A DNA stretch of 64,000 nt. It comes from Paramyrothecium sp. XJ0827 (lineage: Eukaryota > Ascomycota > Sordariomycetes > Hypocreales > Stachybotryaceae). The notes under the pieces were generated by a model, which was not told the origin of the DNA, made no database searches, and saw only the letters and a program-made list of their open reading frames with translations. Position 1 is the stretch's first letter, and every line of letters begins with the position of its first letter. The stretch lies in contig JAJFPB010000002.1 in NCBI GenBank assembly GCA_020881915.1, positions 3,596,001-3,660,000 of the forward strand. The letters run 5' to 3'. Positions 60,801-64,000 of the stretch are shown here, piece after piece. A program made the position numbers and the translations under genes.

Positions 60801-61349
60801 GCCCCGTCATTGTCATTGCTGCGAGGGGACAGAGAGAGAGCGCTTGTGTCCCAGAGGCAAGGCCTCGCCGGCGCACCTCAACTCTGCTGTGTGCTCCACC
60901 AGTGGCTTGGTCGCTGCATACATTGCCTTAGTTTAAGCTGCGTTGCGCTACGGTACACAGCCTGTGTCCATTCCGGGACCCCTGACGAGGCGTCGCACAT
61001 CGCCTGGGACATGCCATCGATTGATTGATCACAGCAAAAAGTAAAGAAAAAAGCAAAAAAGATAGAGGAGAAGGGGGAGGGGGGGGGCTGCTAGTCCAGT
61101 CGGGTACGGCGAGGCTGGTATCCGGTACATCATGGGCCTTGTCTTGTCCGTGTCTGACACCACCCATGCCTCCATACAAACTGACCGCTGAAGCGACTCG
61201 CGAAGGGGCCCGGCGGTGGGACACTGAGGCCCAGTCCTTGAGGTACTCGTGACCGCAGCGAGCAGGTAGCTCCCCTGCTTCTGTATGGCTCCAGAGAGTG
61301 AGTGAGCCTGGCAGTGGGGAGATCGCCTTCCCGATAGCGCCACGCCTTT

Positions 61350-62369
61350 TGTCGTCGAGCTCAATTTAGAGGTGAGACCCCCCTCCTCGCCCTTCTCACG
61401 CCCTTTCGCGCTCCCATCTCCACAACTCAACTCAACTTCCAGTAGTGCTCACACACACACCCTCCCCCCCCTGCGCGCGATCCAATACCGACTGAAGACA
61501 TGCTTCTCTTACTCTTTCTTCCACTCACTCTCCCTCATGGCCTAGGCTCAGGCTCGTGCTCGTGCTCGTGGGCGGCATCCCAAGGGGAGTGTGACGACGG
61601 GGCGTGTGCCATTCTTTTGCAGAACACACATCCAAGACATCCCACCCCCCTCATGGGCCATGTCCCCTGTCGTCAACCAGTTGAGGCTGGCACCCCTCTG
61701 CCTGTCTGCCTCTGCCCTAGCATCTGAGTGAGGGCGATCCGTTTCGGGACCCCCAAGTCTAGATGAGCATTCTACTGCTGGTCTATAACTACATTGGAGC
61801 CCCCAACTGACCATCCGATCTCATGCCTCATCACGATACTCTACAACACAGCATCTCTTCTTGATATAACAGGATTCACTTCCTGCTTGGCTTTGGGCTA
61901 CTTCTCCATCCTGAGCCAACCTTGGAGAGTCGTGTCATCCATCCATCCACTTACACACTCTCTCTTCTCACTCGTTCTTCGCACACCCGCCTCGCTTCCC
62001 GCCTGCTTGCTGCCTCCACCAAGTGGACATCCCACCTCGGCATCTTTTTTTCCTTCACACGAAAAGAAGAACACAACAGCGCCACAAGGCAACAAGGCTT
62101 CGCCAATCCACGAGTCTGACCATTCCACATCCCACGGACTCAGCACCAAAGACCCGCGCATCTCCATCCAACGAGGAATGAGAAAGTAGCGACTGCAGGT
62201 AAGCAAGCACGGGCAGCCTCAACACCACCCGTATTGTTCATGATCCTGACTTGGTTCGCGGCATAGCAAAGTCACAGCCCAAGTGCGACATTGCTGCTTG
62301 CCAATCCCATCTTAGGAGCTCAACCAACCATCACTACCTGCGACTCCCTTGCGACGAGCTACACATACA
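61350..62369 (+). promoter_or_regulatory. Probable promoter and 5' leader of C2H2 regulator
   Basis: The last kilobase before the start codon is strongly pyrimidine-rich on the + strand (runs such as ccctccccccc and cttctcttactctttcttcc). It has a CCAAT at about 61483, as expected around fungal core promoters and leaders. A good intron lies at 62199-62266: donor GTAAGC, branch-like CTGAC at 62246-62250, acceptor TAG. This implies transcription starts upstream of 62199. The true start site cannot be fixed from the sequence. Confidence 0.5.
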
Positions 62370-64000
62370 ATGGCTTCCATGACGGAACAACCATATACCA
62401 TGTTCCAACAACATGACACCGAGGACTACGGCGCCCGATATCCCAGCCCCCCTCAGGCCGTTTACACCTCCGGACCTCTAGATCTGTCCATCCCCGCCGA
62501 CGCCTTTGGCGGCTTCCCTCGCTCCGCCCAGGACGTTTTCCCTACCACCATGGCCTTCGAGCCGGCCCTCTACGCCGAGGCCCCCAACTACTACCTCAGC
62601 AGCAGCAGCAACGGCCAGAGCTCGCCAGGGTTGTATCCGGACGACAGCGACCTCAGACTGCCATCCTCCAGCCTCTCCACCGCTTCGGCCCCTTCTGCCG
62701 CCTCTTCTGCCATCGGCTCGCCCCAGTCAAACCCCGGCCACATGGGCGTCCCCGAATGGGGCATCCAGGGTCTCGGTGTCCAGCCCACCATTGTCGGCAA
62801 CGACTACATGGCTGGCCCTGAATACTCTGGCTTCCCCGGCTCTGGCATGGAGGAGCTCGCTTTCGACTTCCCGCACAACAAGACCTTTGTTGGTGAGTCG
62901 CACATTGCTTCTTCCGTCTCCGAGCCCTTTTCTTCTTCTTCTTCCTCGTCCACCACTCCCACTCTTGTGTCCCAGCCCACAATGACCGCCTTCGGCGACG
63001 TCGGTGGCGGGCAAGTCATGTCTTTCTCTGGTTCTTCTTCTGCTTCCTCGACTTCTTCGCCCGTCTCCCTGCGGAGACCTGGCCAATCGGCCACCGCGCC
63101 TTCTGAGACATGTTCCTACCCGGAGTGGCCTGAGCCGCACGCCAGCACATCCTCACCGCGGACGCCTAATGCATTTTCCTCGTTGAACCGTGCCGGCGTG
63201 TCCGAGCATTCTGTCAATTCTTCTTGTTGGTCGCTTCCTCGCGCCTCGTCAAGCACTGTGTCGCAGAATATTTTGGCTGACCCCGTCCTTGCTGCAACAG
63301 ACCCCTCCATGATTCACCCAGAAATCAGCCGGCCAATGCCCATGCCCGGCTACGAAGCCCACTTCCAGCACCCCTACCCAACCTCACCATCGGTCACGTC
63401 GTCCCCACACCCTCACATGCTGCGTACCAGCAGCTCCTCGCCATTCCTCCACAACGGCCCCTTCCAGCCCGCCTTCTCTGCCAGCCCCTATGCCGCTCCC
63501 ATGAACCCAAACGCCGGCACCTTCATCTCCCCCACCTCGGGCGAGTACCACAGCGGCGATGAGTCCAAGGAGAAGCAGCGCTGCACCTACCCCGACTGTG
63601 GCAAGGTCTTCAAGGACCTCAAGGCGCACATGCTCACCCACCAGAACGAGCGCCCCGAAAAGTGCCCTATCCAGACATGCGAGTACCATGTCAAGGGCTT
63701 CGCCAGGAAGTACGACAAGAACCGCCACACCCTGACCCACTACAAGGGCACCATGGTGTGCGGCTTCTGCCCTGGTTCTGGCTCGGCTGCCGAGAAGTCG
63801 TTCAACCGCGCCGACGTCTTCAAGAGGCATCTCACGGCCGTTCACGGTGTCGAGCAGACCCCTCCCAACAGCCGCAAGAAGACCTCGTCCGGCATCAGCG
63901 GCAATAAGAAGCTCACCGGCTACGCCCCTGACGCCACCGGCAAGTGCAGCACCTGCTCGCAGACCTTCTCCAACGCTCAAGACTTCTACGAGCACTTGGA
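62370..64000 (+). CDS. C2H2 zinc-finger transcription factor, partial (3' end outside window)
   Basis: One uninterrupted frame of 543 codons from the ATG at 62370-62372 to the window end. The first 390 residues are Ser/Pro/Ala-rich and disordered-looking (poly-Ser runs; many SP and TP pairs). Zinc fingers follow: C405-x4-C-x9-H-x3-H, C432-x4-C-x15-H-x3-H, C464-x2-C-x19-H-x4-H, and the beginning of a fourth at C526-x2-C. The irregular loop lengths, with motifs KGFARKYDKNRHTLTH and FNRADVFKRHLTAVHG, mark a fungal-specific group of regulators. I considered a Tri15-like assignment but cannot confirm it. An internal GTGAGT at codon 172 is not needed as a splice site because the frame reads through. 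The gene lies downstream of a 20.7-kb gene-free interval. Confidence 0.85.
   Translation, partial: MASMTEQPYTMFQQHDTEDYGARYPSPPQAVYTSGPLDLSIPADAFGGFPRSAQDVFPTTMAFEPALYAEAPNYYLSSSSNGQSSPGLYPDDSDLRLPSSSLSTASAPSAASSAIGSPQSNPGHMGVPEWGIQGLGVQPTIVGNDYMAGPEYSGFPGSGMEELAFDFPHNKTFVGESHIASSVSEPFSSSSSSSTTPTLVSQPTMTAFGDVGGGQVMSFSGSSSASSTSSPVSLRRPGQSATAPSETCSYPEWPEPHASTSSPRTPNAFSSLNRAGVSEHSVNSSCWSLPRASSSTVSQNILADPVLAATDPSMIHPEISRPMPMPGYEAHFQHPYPTSPSVTSSPHPHMLRTSSSSPFLHNGPFQPAFSASPYAAPMNPNAGTFISPTSGEYHSGDESKEKQRCTYPDCGKVFKDLKAHMLTHQNERPEKCPIQTCEYHVKGFARKYDKNRHTLTHYKGTMVCGFCPGSGSAAEKSFNRADVFKRHLTAVHGVEQTPPNSRKKTSSGISGNKKLTGYAPDATGKCSTCSQTFSNAQDFYEHL

Larger units (their letters stand above)
41627..62369. 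other. 20.7-kb gene desert upstream of C2H2 regulator
   Basis: No coding gene is supported in this interval. The longest frames (for example 45117-46112, 331 codons) are composed of simple-sequence translations. They overlap similar-length frames on the other strand, often begin at non-ATG codons and match no family I know. Composition looks balanced to GC-rich, with no AT-rich, RIP-like blocks, and no transposase, reverse transcriptase or long terminal repeat was recognised. It holds scattered simple repeats, G and C homopolymers, alternating CG tracts and purine- or pyrimidine-rich stretches. Elsewhere in the window intergenic gaps are 0.2-1.9 kb. The interval may be an extended regulatory region of the gene at 62370 and/or a source of non-coding RNA. 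Confidence 0.7.

Noticed and set aside
41627..62369. Interpretation as a decayed transposon or RIP-mutated region
   Set aside because: There is no AT-rich mutation bias, no terminal repeats and no transposase or polymerase motifs by eye. A self-alignment would be needed to exclude old duplications.
62886..63000. Possible intron in the C2H2 gene starting at the internal GTGAGT
   Set aside because: The frame reads through without a stop and the downstream Ser-rich residues continue the same composition, so splicing is not required.

Overview
This window looks like nuclear DNA of a filamentous ascomycete, most likely a Sordariomycete and perhaps Hypocreales. The evidence is the gene content, the many 47-70 nt introns with GTAAGT/GTATGT-type donors and TAG/CAG acceptors, and the intergenic AGGTACCT motifs. 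Seventeen protein genes could be modelled from reading-frame continuity across splice sites; two run off the window edges. No rRNA, tRNA, CRISPR array or intact transposon was seen. All functional calls come from motif recognition by eye, not from database searches.

Layout. 1-6.2 kb: a possible catabolic group, made of an MFS sugar transporter (-), a TauD/TfdA-type Fe(II)/2-oxoglutarate dioxygenase (+) and a regulator with two complete Zn2Cys6 clusters (-). 7.9-31 kb: mostly housekeeping genes, often in divergent pairs. These are calmodulin (-)/Tlg2-like syntaxin (+); a large mitochondrial-type PPR-like protein (-)/cytochrome c oxidase subunit VIIa (+); and clathrin light chain (-)/Rtt103-like CTD-interacting protein (+). 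Then come four genes on +: an Mdl1-like mitochondrial ABC half transporter, a monoglyceride lipase, a Mn-type cation diffusion facilitator and glycogenin. 31-34 kb: the ER-associated degradation ubiquitin ligase Hrd1 (-).

34.7-41.6 kb: two P-loop ATPases arranged head to head. One is an AAA+ protein of the fungal DUF7025-like type (-). The other is a 1403-residue NACHT (STAND/NLR-type) protein (+) with a helical N-terminal domain, a very acidic linker and a C-terminal region that may be a degenerate beta-propeller.

41.6-62.4 kb: 20.7 kb with no gene I can support. It is GC-balanced, not RIP-like, and carries simple repeats and homopolymer tracts. It ends in a pyrimidine-rich leader with a plausible 5' UTR intron in front of a C2H2 zinc-finger regulator (62370 to the window end). 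In an otherwise compact genome this gap is the most unusual feature; it could be a very long cis-regulatory region and/or a long non-coding transcription unit. The NACHT/AAA pair beside it is the best candidate for an undescribed self/non-self recognition module.
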